Shown here: piece by piece, positions 18,644 to 27,691 of the stretch
Numbering within the stretch: the stretch's first letter is position 1
Layout: every line of letters begins with the position of its first letter
Notes under the pieces: model-generated
Database searches by the model: none
What the model saw: only the letters and a program-made list of their open reading frames with translations
Told to the model about the DNA's origin: nothing
Position numbers and translations under genes: made by a program
Origin: Thermoplasmata archaeon
GTDB lineage: Archaea; Thermoplasmatota; Thermoplasmata; Methanomassiliicoccales; Methanomethylophilaceae
Length of the DNA stretch: 64,000 nt
Reading direction: 5' to 3'
Assembly (NCBI GenBank): GCA_015063135.1
Contig: SUTA01000006.1
Span: 1 to 64,000 of the forward strand

Positions 18644-19969
18644 TCGGTTGAACAGCATCATGAACCTGGACAGGGCTATCTTGACCCTCTGCCCGAAGGT
18701 CCTCTCGCCATAATCGCCGGCTGCGAGCTCTTTCGAATGCGACATCAGCTCCTCGAGGCGCGACATCATCTGGGACGACAGCTCCTCTGAGTCCGCCACT
18801 ACGGATGTATGGAAGTCCTGGAGCATGGCCCTGCCGTTGAACGGCGCCATCCCCAGGGCGCAACGCCTGCCGTCCACGACCATCAGGCTGTCGGTGAACC
18901 TGTCGAGGCACATGAAAACCCTGACCCCGGAGTCCACCAGGGACGAGGAGGCCGAAGCGGTGTTCCAGCGCTGGTACCAGCGGATCCCGCGCACTGGCAC
19001 TATTACCTTGACCTCCACGCCGGACAGCGCGGAGAGCTTCAGGAAGTTGTAGACGTTCTCGTCCGGGACCAGGTACGGCTCGGACAAGACTATCGACCGC
19101 TCCGCGCCCTTGACCATGGACACGTACTCGGCCATGGAGGGGTTCAGGTCCTCCCCCAGGTCCGGCCCGGAGGAGACCACCTGCATGGTGATGTCCCCGG
19201 CCGGCTCCGCCGCAGGGACCTGCTCCGGCCTCCTGCCGACGGCGAACGACCAGTCGGCCAGGAAGCGGGCCTCCATCCTGGAGGCCACCGGCCCAGCGGT
19301 CCTGAGGACCGAATAATCGCCGGTGTACGCGACCCTGCCGTCCACCACCATCATGACGCGACGATTCCTGAAGCGGAACGTGGTGGCCACCAGGGCGAAA
19401 AACCTCCTGTGGAACGTCCTGAACTGCACGCCCGCGCTGTGCATGCGCCTGAGGTGCATGATGGTCCTCGGGAGGCCCCTCCCCATCAGGACCCTTATGT
19501 CGAGGCCCTGAGAGGCCTTCTCGCAGATCGCATCGACGAAAGGGGAGATGTCCTCCTGGGGGAGCCTGTAGATCTCGATATGCACCGACCTCTCCGCCTT
19601 GGAGAGGTCCGTCACGACGTCCCTGAGGGCCATGGACATATTCCCGTAGAAGCGGCCGTCGTTGCCGTCGGTGGGCAGGTCCGCGCCCCTGATGCGGGGG
19701 TCGTCCATTATGCCCATCTCCCTGTCGCCGCCGAACTTCCGGCCGAATATGCTTATGGAATAGAGGGTGCAGCCGTACACCAGGTACAGCGCGAACCCTA
19801 TGAACGGGAAGACTATGATTATGACTATCCAGAAGGCGAAGGACCTGGGGTCCATCTTCTCCTTGAAGATCAGCAGGAATATCGCTATGATATCTATTAC
19901 GACGACTAGCGGCAGGACGTCCCAGAAGAATTCAACCAGCGCGAAGAACGGCCGGGTGAAATAGGACAT
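18644..19969 (-). CDS. Cardiolipin synthase paralogue lacking both HKD catalytic motifs
   Basis: 441 residues. Same architecture as the downstream Cls: two transmembrane helices and two PLD-like domains. In domain 1 the HKD histidine is replaced (FRNRRVMMVVDGRVAYTGDYS). In domain 2 both His and Lys are missing (DRFTDSLMVVDGRRCALGMAPFNGR). It therefore cannot use the phosphohistidine mechanism. A regulatory or scaffolding partner of the active Cls is plausible. It starts 6 nt after aIF5B ends and is likely the fifth distal gene of the L7Ae operon. The frame ends with …MMLFN before CGA 18644-18646. Confidence 0.8.
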
Positions 19970-19975
19970 ACCTTA

Positions 19976-21724
19976 TCACATTCCCCAGAACGGGTCCTCG
20001 AGCCTCTTGATGGCTATGGTCTCGTCCATGGCCATCTTCTCGTCCTCGTTAAGGTCCAGCTCCCTGAGCTGCTTGATGGCCGAGCCGATGAGGTCGACGT
20101 AGATGACGTCCTCCTCATTGATCTGCCTGCCTGCGGTCACTCCCTCTATGGCCACGGCGACCTCGTCGCCCTGCTTGGCCTCCTTGAGGGCGTCCTCGCC
20201 CGTGTGGATGCTCTTGATCCTGCCGCAGTCGCGGCCGTCCGGGCCTATCAGGTTCTCGCCCGGGCGTATGCGGCCTGCCAGGACCCTCACTCCGACGATG
20301 GCGGGCTTGCTCACGCGGAAGGTGCAGTTCGGCAGTATCCTGAACTTGGCGGGGAAGGAGAACTCCGAGCGCTTGTCGGTGTCCGTCTGCCTCTTGCTGT
20401 CGTCCACCCACTCGACGTAATCCTCGATGAGCTGGTAGACGATCTGGTTGGTCATGACCTTGAGCTCCTCGTGGTTCGCGAGCTCGGCCTCGGCATCCTT
20501 GGAGAGGCTGACGTTGAACCCGAGGATGACGCTGTTCTTCTTGTCGCCGTAGGCCGCCTCGACGATGTCCCTGCGGGTGATCTCGCCGACCCCGTACTTG
20601 CGGATGGGGATGTCGTTGGCCTTGGCCTCGAACGCCAGCGCCTCCAGGGAGCCGATGGCGTCCGCTTTGATCGTTATGCCCTTCTCCTGCACCTCGATCT
20701 TGATGCTGGATTCCTCCACGAGGGTCTGGATGGCGGGGTCGTTGGGCCCCTTCACGACGAGGATGGGGGCTCCCGCGATGACCCCCTCGGAGTTCTGGCA
20801 GGAGATCTTGACACCGGCCGCGGCGTGGAGCTCCTTGACGGAGTCGAAGCGGTCGCGGGGGTCGCGGATCTCGTCCAGCGGCTTGGGCTTGAGGATGGCC
20901 TTTATCTTAGTGACGACGGGCTGGCCCCTGGTTCCCAGGGCGACGGTGTCGCCCTTCTTCAGGGTGCCCGAGTAGAGGATCATGTCCAGGGTCTTCCCGA
21001 GGCCGCGCTCCTCCTTGATCTCGAGGATGGTCCCCTTGCCGGGGCCCTCGCTCTTGGCGAGCTGACTCTCCAGGAACCTCTGCGCCAGTCCGATGAGCAC
21101 GAGCAGGAGGTCGGGGACCCCCTCGCCCTCCTTGGCGCTGATGGGGACCAGCGCGACGGCCTTGGTGAAGTCGTCGATGCGGTCGTACCTGTCCGCGGAG
21201 ATGCCCTCGTTGGCCAGCTGGCCCATGATGTTGTACAGGCGCTCGTTGAACGCGTCGAGGGTGTGCTGCTGCTGGACCTTCTCCGAGAGGATGAAGGGCC
21301 TGCCGTCCTCGCACTGCCATCCCTGGATGGTGTCGACCTTGTTCAGGGCGATCACGAAGGGCGTCTTGTACTGCCTGAGGATATGGATCGACTCGATGGT
21401 CTGCGGCATCAGGCCCTCGCGTATGTCTATGACCAGGACGGCGAGGTCCGCTAGAGACCCTCCCCTGGCGCGCAGAGTGACGAAGGAGTGGTGGCCCGGG
21501 GTGTCGATGAAGAGGAGTCCCGGGACGTCGAACTTCTTCTGCCCGATGAGCTTGGAGCAGACCTTGTAGATGTGCTCTATCGGCACCTCGGTGGCGCCGA
21601 TATGCTGGGTGATGGCTCCGGCCTCCCTCGCCTGGACGGAAGTCCCCCTGATACGGTCGAGGAGCTTCGTCTTTCCGTGATCGACGTGTCCGAGGACGCT
21701 TACAACGGGCTGCCTTATCGCCAT
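19976..21724 (-). CDS. infB: Translation initiation factor aIF5B
   Basis: 582 residues, typical of archaeal aIF5B. GTPase motifs: G1 GHVDHGKT (about 12-19), G3 DTPGH, G4 NKVD, with switch regions between. Domains II, III and the C-terminal IV follow (SVILGFNVSLS…, CTFRVSKPAIVGVRVLAG). It promotes subunit joining and Met-tRNAi positioning. ATG 21724 is preceded by GGTGG and begins MAIRQPVVSVLGH, the family start. True TGA stop overlapping the next gene's leader. Confidence 0.95.
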   Translation of the reverse strand: MAIRQPVVSVLGHVDHGKTKLLDRIRGTSVQAREAGAITQHIGATEVPIEHIYKVCSKLIGQKKFDVPGLLFIDTPGHHSFVTLRARGGSLADLAVLVIDIREGLMPQTIESIHILRQYKTPFVIALNKVDTIQGWQCEDGRPFILSEKVQQQHTLDAFNERLYNIMGQLANEGISADRYDRIDDFTKAVALVPISAKEGEGVPDLLLVLIGLAQRFLESQLAKSEGPGKGTILEIKEERGLGKTLDMILYSGTLKKGDTVALGTRGQPVVTKIKAILKPKPLDEIRDPRDRFDSVKELHAAAGVKISCQNSEGVIAGAPILVVKGPNDPAIQTLVEESSIKIEVQEKGITIKADAIGSLEALAFEAKANDIPIRKYGVGEITRRDIVEAAYGDKKNSVILGFNVSLSKDAEAELANHEELKVMTNQIVYQLIEDYVEWVDDSKRQTDTDKRSEFSFPAKFRILPNCTFRVSKPAIVGVRVLAGRIRPGENLIGPDGRDCGRIKSIHTGEDALKEAKQGDEVAVAIEGVTAGRQINEEDVIYVDLIGSAIKQLRELDLNEDEKMAMDETIAIKRLEDPFWGM

Positions 21725-21774
21725 GATTACCACCTGTCGAATGGATGTAAGGGGTTTGGGGGAAGGGGTTTGAA

Positions 21775-22230
21775 TCACTCGTAGATCCACTTGTCCGCGG
21801 TCCTGTCGTAGGAGACGAGGTCCTCGGGCTTGAAGAAGATGGAGATCTCCCTCTTGGCGGACTCGACGGAGTCGCTGCCGTGGATGATGTTGCATCCGGT
21901 GACCATGGCGTAGTCGCCGCGGATGGTTCCGGGGGCGGACTCGGCCGGGTTGGTCTTTCCCATGAGGTTCCTGCACACGGAGACGGCGTTCTCGCCCTCC
22001 AGCACCATCGCGAGGACGGGGCCGGACGTGATGTAGGAGATCAGGGAGGGGAAGAAGGGCTTGCCCTTGTGCTCGCCGTAGTGGTTCTCGGCGGTCTCCT
22101 TGGGGATGACCATCATCTTCATGGCGACGATCTTGAGCCCCTTCTTCTCGAAGCGGGACAGGATCTCGCCGCACAGGCCGCGCTGGACGCCGTCGGGCTT
22201 GACCATGAGGTAGGTCTGCTCCATAGCCAT
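21775..22230 (-). CDS. ndk: Nucleoside diphosphate kinase
   Basis: 151 residues. [19 protein letters not shown] is the N-terminal NDK signature and the active-site histidine lies in NIIHGSDS (about residue 117). ATG 22230 is the family start; a GTG at 22239 overlapping the L24e stop is also possible. It balances NTP pools by phosphate transfer from ATP. Its place between L24e and aIF5B is the conserved archaeal order. TGA stop. Confidence 0.95.
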   Translation of the reverse strand: MAMEQTYLMVKPDGVQRGLCGEILSRFEKKGLKIVAMKMMVIPKETAENHYGEHKGKPFFPSLISYITSGPVLAMVLEGENAVSVCRNLMGKTNPAESAPGTIRGDYAMVTGCNIIHGSDSVESAKREISIFFKPEDLVSYDRTADKWIYE

Positions 22231-22235
22231 GTGGC

Positions 22236-22457
22236 TCACTCCTTCTTCTCTGCCGCCTTAATGCGGGCTGCCTTCTCGACGGCGGCCTTCTCGGTCCAGG
22301 CGGTGGTCCTCGGGACCCTCTTGAGCTCGATCATGTTCTTGTAGCACTTGTTGGCGTCGAAGAACAGGACGGTTCCGTCCTTCTTCACGTACATGCTGCC
22401 GGTTCCGGGCTCGATGGACTTGCCGCAGAAGGAGCATTTCCTGGTAGTGTCGACCAT
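22236..22457 (-). CDS. rpl24e: Ribosomal protein eL24 (L24e)
   Basis: 73 residues with one zinc ribbon: [11 protein letters not shown] near the N-terminus and the C-terminal half of the pair in NKCYKN (the second position is shifted from the usual C-x3-C). GAGGTG lies 7 nt before ATG 22457. Large-subunit protein. The downstream ndk start nearly overlaps the TGA. Confidence 0.93.
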   Translation of the reverse strand: MVDTTRKCSFCGKSIEPGTGSMYVKKDGTVLFFDANKCYKNMIELKRVPRTTAWTEKAAVEKAARIKAAEKKE

Positions 22458-22462
22458 TCGAT

Positions 22463-22675
22463 TCACCTCATACCGAGCTTGCGGGCCTCTCTGGACGTCT
22501 CCCTCAGCATGAGGATGTCGCCCATCCTAACGGGACCCATGATGTTCCTTGTGATGATCCTTCCCTTGTCGCGGCCGTCGAGGACACGGACCTTGACCTG
22601 GGTTGCCTCCCCGGTCATTCCGGTCCTTCCGATGATCTCGACAACCTCGGAGGGGATGCTGTCAGTGTCAACCAT
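22463..22675 (-). CDS. rps28e: Ribosomal protein eS28 (S28e)
   Basis: 70 residues with the S1-like OB fold and the C-terminal family signature [12 protein letters not shown]. Preceded by GAGGTG before ATG 22675. Its TGA (in ATGAGGTGA) overlaps the Shine-Dalgarno of L24e, so the two are coupled. Confidence 0.96.
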   Translation of the reverse strand: MVDTDSIPSEVVEIIGRTGMTGEATQVKVRVLDGRDKGRIITRNIMGPVRMGDILMLRETSREARKLGMR

Positions 22676-22685
22676 TCGAAACACC

Positions 22686-23051
22686 TCAGTTCTTGAGGCC
22701 GGCGACTGCCTGGGCGATCTCCTCGCAGACGGCCTTGCCCTTTCCGACATCGACGATGGCGATGGAAGCGGTGGGCTTGTCGAGGCCGATGGCGGCTCCG
22801 AGCTCGACCTTGCTGGGGACGTAGACGTAGGGGACCTTCCTCTCGTCGCACAGGGCGGGCATGTGGGCGAGGATCTCCGGGGGCTCGACATCGACGGCCA
22901 TGATGACCATGGCAGCGGCGCCGCGCTCGACGGCCTTGGTGACCTCGTTGGTTCCCTTCTTGATCTTTCCGCCGTCCCTGGCCATCTCGGCGAGGGTGTA
23001 GGCTTTGTCCGACAGCTCCTTGGGAGTCTCAAACTTCACAAATACAGACAT
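22686..23051 (-). CDS. rpl7ae: Ribosomal protein L7Ae, kink-turn binding protein
   Basis: 121 residues. [13 protein letters not shown] (about 32-44) is the RNA-binding signature of L7Ae, followed by [25 protein letters not shown]. It binds kink-turns in 23S rRNA, box C/D and H/ACA guide RNAs and RNase P. ATG 23051 with GAGGT at 23059-23063 is preferred to an upstream in-frame ATG at 23096, which would lie inside the structured leader. First gene of the L7Ae-S28e-L24e-NDK-aIF5B operon. TGA stop. Confidence 0.96.
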   Translation of the reverse strand: MSVFVKFETPKELSDKAYTLAEMARDGGKIKKGTNEVTKAVERGAAAMVIMAVDVEPPEILAHMPALCDERKVPYVYVPSKVELGAAIGLDKPTASIAIVDVGKGKAVCEEIAQAVAGLKN

Positions 23052-23058
23052 TTCAATT

Positions 23059-23091
23059 ACCTCTTTCCGGCACGCGAAGGTGCCGTCATCA
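23059..23091 (-). promoter_or_regulatory. Candidate kink-turn in the L7Ae mRNA leader overlapping the Shine-Dalgarno
   Basis: In the transcript, stem CGGCAC (23085-23080) / GUGCCG (23073-23068) is closed by loop CUUCGC. Its base is flanked on the 5' side by GAU-GA and on the 3' side by GA. This gives a 3-nt bulge plus tandem G·A/A·G pairs next to the non-canonical stem, the kink-turn layout. The 5' strand also reads AUGAUGA, a box C sequence. The canonical stem below is weak (one U-A pair visible). The 3' GA is separated from the GAGGU Shine-Dalgarno by two nucleotides, so bound L7Ae would block ribosomes. Confidence 0.55.
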
Positions 23092-23111
23092 TTCATCGGC
23101 TCTGAATTGAG

Positions 23112-23141
23112 CGACCGTCGCTAGCGGTCGGTGGTATATAT
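23112..23141 (-). promoter_or_regulatory. Promoter of the L7Ae operon with adjacent palindrome
   Basis: TATA box (TATATACC on the minus strand, 23135-23141). Between it and the expected transcription start (about 23111) lies CGACCG-N7-CGGTCG (23112-23130), a 6-bp palindrome placed where a repressor would block initiation. Confidence 0.6.
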
Positions 23142-23147
23142 TGGTTA

Positions 23148-23182
23148 CCCTCGTTCCCTTTATAATATATTAGGGACGAGGG
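23148..23182 (-). terminator. Hairpin at the end of cobS
   Basis: CCCTCGTTCCCT (23148-23159) pairs, with one bulge, with AGGGACGAGGG (23172-23182). The AT-rich loop contains the cobS TAA stop. It separates cobS from the promoter of the L7Ae operon on the same strand. Confidence 0.5.
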
Positions 23183-24020
23183 ACAGGACGAGGCCCATCG
23201 CGATGAGCACGGCGGGCCTGGAGAGCTCGTTCGTCGCGCCCAGGACGTCCCCGTTGACGAAGCCGAAATCCCTGTTGGCCTTGCGGGCCACGAGCACGCC
23301 CATGGCGGCTGCGGCGACGGCTGCGGCGATGAGTGCCAGCAATCCGTATTTCATCGATGTTCCGAGATCTGCCCCGAGCCACAGGTCGGCTATGAGGCAA
23401 CCCAGGGCCATGAGCACGGCGGACAGGATGATCCCGAGGACGAGGGCCTTGGCGGCGGATGCCTTGGTGGTCTGGGACACCTGCCTGGCGGCCATGCCGT
23501 TGCTGGGCTCGCCGTAGGCGGCCGCGAACACCATGGCCACCTTCAGGAAGACTTCCGACATGGGGATGGCCACGAGCACGTACTCGTAGGGGACCGTGAA
23601 GCAGGAGCAGAAGGAGATCATGACGACCGCTACCGCGGTCCCGACGCCCCCGGCGCCGACCAGGGTGTCCTTCAGGGCCCTGATATGGTCCTCCCTCGTG
23701 CCGGAGACCACCGTGCCGTCGCCGAAATCCGTCAGCCCGTCGAAGTGCAGAAACCTGCTGCCGAAGTAGGCGCAGCCCATGCAGACGGCGGGGATCATGA
23801 TGATCCAGAGGCCGTTGTTGCCGTTCTCGATGACGAACGTCACGGCCATGAGGAGCACAAGTGCCAGCAGCCCGTAGATCATGCCAACTACGGGCACGAG
23901 GTGGAACTTCCTCTCCATCTCGTCTATGTCGGCCTGGACCAGCTCGAAGTGCTTGATGGTGAAGAACGACACCAGCGCCCTGAGCGCGCTGCCCTTCCTC
24001 TCCGCCGTTCCGTCCGACAT
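23160..24020 (-). CDS. cobS: Adenosylcobinamide-GDP ribazoletransferase (cobalamin synthase)
   Basis: 286 residues, polytopic membrane enzyme joining adenosylcobinamide-GDP and alpha-ribazole in the last step of cobamide synthesis. Family motifs: FLHFDGLTDFGDG (about 79-91) for Mg/substrate binding and FGFVNGDVLGATNELSRP near the C-terminus. Cobamides are required by the methyltransferases of methylotrophic methanogens. ATG 24020 lies about 24 nt after a TATA box (TTTTAAATT, about 24039-24047), so the mRNA is leaderless. TAA stop. Confidence 0.93.
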   Translation of the reverse strand: MSDGTAERKGSALRALVSFFTIKHFELVQADIDEMERKFHLVPVVGMIYGLLALVLLMAVTFVIENGNNGLWIIMIPAVCMGCAYFGSRFLHFDGLTDFGDGTVVSGTREDHIRALKDTLVGAGGVGTAVAVVMISFCSCFTVPYEYVLVAIPMSEVFLKVAMVFAAAYGEPSNGMAARQVSQTTKASAAKALVLGIILSAVLMALGCLIADLWLGADLGTSMKYGLLALIAAAVAAAAMGVLVARKANRDFGFVNGDVLGATNELSRPAVLIAMGLVLSLVPNIL

Positions 24021-24108
24021 GACGGGCTGATTCCCGCGGGAATTTAAAACAATATCGAAAATCAACGGTTAACCTTATTAGAGAGGGGCGTATGGCCTAC
24101 ACAAGGTC

Positions 24109-25581
24109 GTGGGTAAATTGCTGGTTCGCAATTTCACTTTCAAGGTCTCATCCCAGCTGCTGGCGGCGATAATGGCGTTCGTCTCACTGCTGGTTATGAT
24201 CAGGTACGTGGCGGACCAGTACGGGCTGATGATCTGGGCCCTCGCCCTGGTCACCCTGGTCAACACCGTGGCGGACCTGGGGTTCAACACGGCCAACCTG
24301 AAGTTCATCTCGAGGGAGGACCACGACCGCTCCGCCTGCTTCAGCACCTACATGGTCATCAAGCTGGCCCTGACCGGCGTGATGGTTCTGTGCACATTCA
24401 TCACCGTCTATTCCATGCGCCTGACCGGCGCCATCGACGACGAAGCGGTGAAGGTATGCCTCGTGTTCGTGATCTACCAGATCATCTCGAACGTCCAGTT
24501 CGCCATCTACTACACCCTCGACGGCATGAAGCTGAGCGGGAAGAGCTCCATACTCACCATCGTCGAGTGCGGGATCAGGAACGCGGTGCTCATAGGTATG
24601 GCGCTCTACGAGGTGAACGCGACCACCCTGGCCAACGCCTACGTCATCGCCACCACGATCTCGCTGTTCCTGAGCTTCTACATGGCGCACCAGGTCGGCC
24701 TGAGGCCGGTGAAGCCGAAATATCTCAGGGAGTACACCGTGTTCGCGCTGCCCCTGGCGGCCGCGCTGATCCTCACCGCCGTGGTCACGAACCTGGACAA
24801 GGTCATCGTCGGACTGTTCTACGAGAGCATCGAGGTCACGTACTACAGCACCGCCGTGGGCCTGATAGCGACCTTCACGGCCGTCGGGGTGTCGCTGAAC
24901 AACGTCCTGCTGCCCCACCTCTCATCGAGGAACATCATCAGGGACAGGGTCACCGAGCGCACCCTCTGGGGGCTCGAGAAGGGCCTGTGCATCCTGCTGC
25001 TGCCGTTCGTGGCGTTCTTCCTGGTCTTCGGCCCCCAGGTCGCCGAGACGCTGTTCGGCCCCGGTTTCAGCCCCAGCGGCGAGATGACCGCCATCCTGTC
25101 CATCCAGATCATCCCGTTCGTCATCGCCGGGATCATGACGCAGGTCCTCTACGCGATAAACAGGGGCATCTCCTACCTGAGGGCGTCCACGATCATGTGC
25201 ATCATCGCCGTCGGAGGGTTCCTGCTGCTGATCCCCAACACCACCATCCCCTTCAGCCAGGGATGGGGAGGCATGGGCGCCGCGGTCTCCGTCAGCGCCG
25301 CCTACATAGTCTTCTGCATCATCCTCTGCTGGATGGTCCGCAGGTACACCAACATCAGGCTCTACCCCAAGCTCTGGAGGGTCTTCATCGCGTTCGTGCT
25401 GAGCGCCCTCGCCCTGTGGGGGATCGGTCAGGTCGTGGATGTATCCGGCTTCCTATGGCTCGCGATCGTCGGATTCGCCTGCGAGGCCATCTTCATCGGC
25501 ATACTGATGGCCACCAAGGTGCTGAAGGTCAGCGAGATCAAGACCGTCCTCCGCATGTTCATAAAGGACGAGGACGACCGA
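24109..25581 (+). CDS. Oligosaccharide flippase (Wzx/MATE-like)
   Basis: 490 residues with about 14 transmembrane helices. The N-terminal RNFTFKVSSQLLAAIMAFVSLLVMIRYVADQYG pattern is typical of polysaccharide biosynthesis (Wzx) flippases of the MOP superfamily. It would move a lipid-linked glycan across the membrane. Start is GTG 24109, about 28 nt after the TATA box CCTTATTA; no ATG fits. First gene of the surface-glycan region. It ends at CGA 25579-25581, directly convergent with LicD. Two further codons lead to TAG 25590. Confidence 0.85.
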
Positions 25582-25582
25582 A

Positions 25583-26368
25583 TCGCTTAGGCAGATCGTT
25601 GCGGCACAGCCTCTTGTGCTTCACGATGCCGCTCTCGTCCTCGAGATAGTCCTCCAGGAGGCTGTACGGGAATCCCTGCGCCCCTCCCCTCTGATCCTCT
25701 GGCGGCGGCGTCATGTAGTCGCCGTAGAACTCGGTGAGGACCTTGTCGTAGTTGCATGGGACCGGGATCCTGGTGTCCTCGAAGTCGAACATGACGGGTT
25801 CCCCGAAATCGACCCTCTCCCACGAGTTGCCCATGATGTCCACCGCCCTGATGCAGATGCGGCTGGAATCCGGGGTGGATAGCATGCGGGTCATCTTGCG
25901 GGAAATGCGCATGATGCCGTAGAACAGGCCTCCGATGACCCTCCCGTGCTCCCTGATCATCTTGTGGGACAGTAGCTCGAACCCGATGAACGGGTACGAG
26001 AGCTTCCTGCGGATGCCGGAGTCGGGGTAGTCCAGGAGGAGGAAGATGTCGATGAAGGAGACCTTCCAGTCGGCCATGTCCTTCTCGAATTCGGGGGTCC
26101 TGATGACGACGTGGGGGTGGCTGTCCGCACTGGGGACGTGGTAGTAGTACACATCCTAATCCAGGTGCTTGCAGAGCGCCTCGTTGACCCTGTCGAGGTC
26201 GGCGCCGTAGACCGCAAGATCCAGGTCGTCGTCCCAGGGGATGATGCCGTTGTGCCTGACGGCCCCGATCGCGGTGCCGTACGCCGCGTAGTAGGTGATC
26301 CCCTCCTTCTCCAGGATAGCGGAGATGTCCTTGTACGCCTGCAGGAGCGCCGCGTGATTGTCGCTCAT
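25583..26368 (-). CDS. LicD-family phosphotransferase with one internal TAG codon
   Basis: 261 codons. GTAIGAVRHNGIIPWDDDLDLAV (about 31-53) is the LicD nucleotidyltransferase-fold signature, with the metal-binding Asp residues in WDDDLDL. Codon 71 is TAG (26156-26158) between CAC-CTG-GAT and GAT-GTG-TAC, and the frame and codon use continue unchanged for 190 codons. LicD proteins transfer phosphocholine or related groups from CDP/CMP donors to glycans. Next to PepM, Ppd and PntC the donor is probably CMP-2-aminoethylphosphonate. The frame ends at CGA 25583-25585, 1 nt from the flippase's CGA on the other strand; a TGA follows at 25559. Confidence 0.75.
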
Positions 26369-26401
26369 CTGAATGCTCGATAGGGGAGCGCGTATGTAAA
26401 C

Positions 26402-27682
26402 TTAGGCATTGGCGGAAGCGCAGCCGGCGAGACCCGCGCGGTAGATCTTGAGCAAGTGCCAGAGCAGGATGATCGTGGCGACCCCCTTGAGCGCATCGGC
26501 CAGGATGTACACGACACTGATGTGGTCGGTGGCATCCTGCATGCAGAGGACGGTCAGCAGGGACGCGGCGCAGAGGAACACTATGTAGTGGAGCATGCGC
26601 CCCCTGTCCACCCCCAGCTTTGTGCAGGCCCAGACCATCAGCGGGTACAGGATCGCGACCCACATCACGTACTGGGCGCAGAATACCTTGTTGAAGGCCA
26701 TGAACAGCATCAGCGTGATCGCGCAGGCCAGGACGGTGAGCGCGAAGGTCCTCTCCCAGTCCGGGCGGAGCTTCCACATCTTCACCAGGAAGTGCAGCAT
26801 GAACAGCAGCATTATGCCGAACGTGAGCGGCATGATGTACGGCGCCACGCCCTCGGCCACCGGGCCGAACAGGTCCCAAGACTCGTCCATGCCGACGTAC
26901 ACCAGGCTGGGGTCGATCAGCCCGATTATCATCAACGGCACCGCGAACAAGCTCTCTATCTCGACGCCCCTCCCGGAATGCTGGGTCAGGTAGCTGAAAG
27001 CGGTGGACGGGTCGGCAATCAGGAACGGCAGCTCGATGACGAAGCAGACGCCCGCGCATACGATGCCGAAGAGGAAGAAGTGCTTCCAGTCCCTCTGCGC
27101 GAAGAACGGTATCAGCAGCACCGGCAGCAGGAATATCGGGTAGATCTTGGTCATGATGCCCAGCGCCAGCAGCACGAAGGCCACTGCGAACTTCCTCTCG
27201 GAGTAGAACAGGATGCAAAGAAGGACGAACACCGTGGTGATGGTGTCGTTCCTGGCGATGAGGAAGTTGTTCAGGCCCAGGATCAGCAGCAGGAAGGTGA
27301 TGTAGACGTACTTGTGGTCCACCCCGCGCCTGTCGCAGAACTTGAACGTGAAGTGTATCGCGATGATCGTGAACAGGTACGTGAACATCGCGAACGAGTA
27401 ATGGAACCCGGTCTCGCTGGACAGGAAGAAGTACGGTATCAGGTAGATGACGAACGAGAAGGGAGGATAGGCCGTGTCGAAGTCCTGGTAAGGCATCAGC
27501 CCGTCCATGATGTCGCGTGCGTGCTCCCAGTAGAAGTAGACGTCGTACCAGGCGTAGTTGTTGCCGACGACGCCGTTCATGACGTCGGACAGGCCTATGA
27601 CGAACAGGTAGAGCGCGGTGTAGACGATGTAGAACCTGATGTCAGGCTCCTGCAGCTTCCTCCTGAACCCGTCCGCGTCCAC
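26402..27682 (-). CDS. Polytopic membrane glycosyltransferase (GT-C type)
   Basis: 426 residues with about ten transmembrane helices and the first-loop pattern YDVYFYWEHARDIMDGLMPYQDFDTAYPP, typical of DUF2029/GT87-like lipid-dependent mannosyltransferases with an early Asp. Start GTG 27682 follows GAGGGGAT within the end of pntC. Conventional translation fuses it to PntC, but the two are separated by CGA at 27692-27694. It probably adds sugars from a polyprenyl-phosphate donor outside the membrane. TAA stop. Confidence 0.75.
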   Translation of the reverse strand: MDADGFRRKLQEPDIRFYIVYTALYLFVIGLSDVMNGVVGNNYAWYDVYFYWEHARDIMDGLMPYQDFDTAYPPFSFVIYLIPYFFLSSETGFHYSFAMFTYLFTIIAIHFTFKFCDRRGVDHKYVYITFLLLILGLNNFLIARNDTITTVFVLLCILFYSERKFAVAFVLLALGIMTKIYPIFLLPVLLIPFFAQRDWKHFFLFGIVCAGVCFVIELPFLIADPSTAFSYLTQHSGRGVEIESLFAVPLMIIGLIDPSLVYVGMDESWDLFGPVAEGVAPYIMPLTFGIMLLFMLHFLVKMWKLRPDWERTFALTVLACAITLMLFMAFNKVFCAQYVMWVAILYPLMVWACTKLGVDRGRMLHYIVFLCAASLLTVLCMQDATDHISVVYILADALKGVATIILLWHLLKIYRAGLAGCASANA

Positions 27683-27691
27683 GCGATCCCC

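Noticed and set aside
17165-19969. Single 934-residue double cardiolipin synthase
   Set aside because: The two halves are each of normal Cls length and are joined only by a CGA followed by a start codon, the same codon that ends 27 other genes.
26156-26368. Two separate genes for the LicD halves
   Set aside because: Both lie in one frame, the second half has no promoter or ribosome site, and neither half alone holds the LicD fold.
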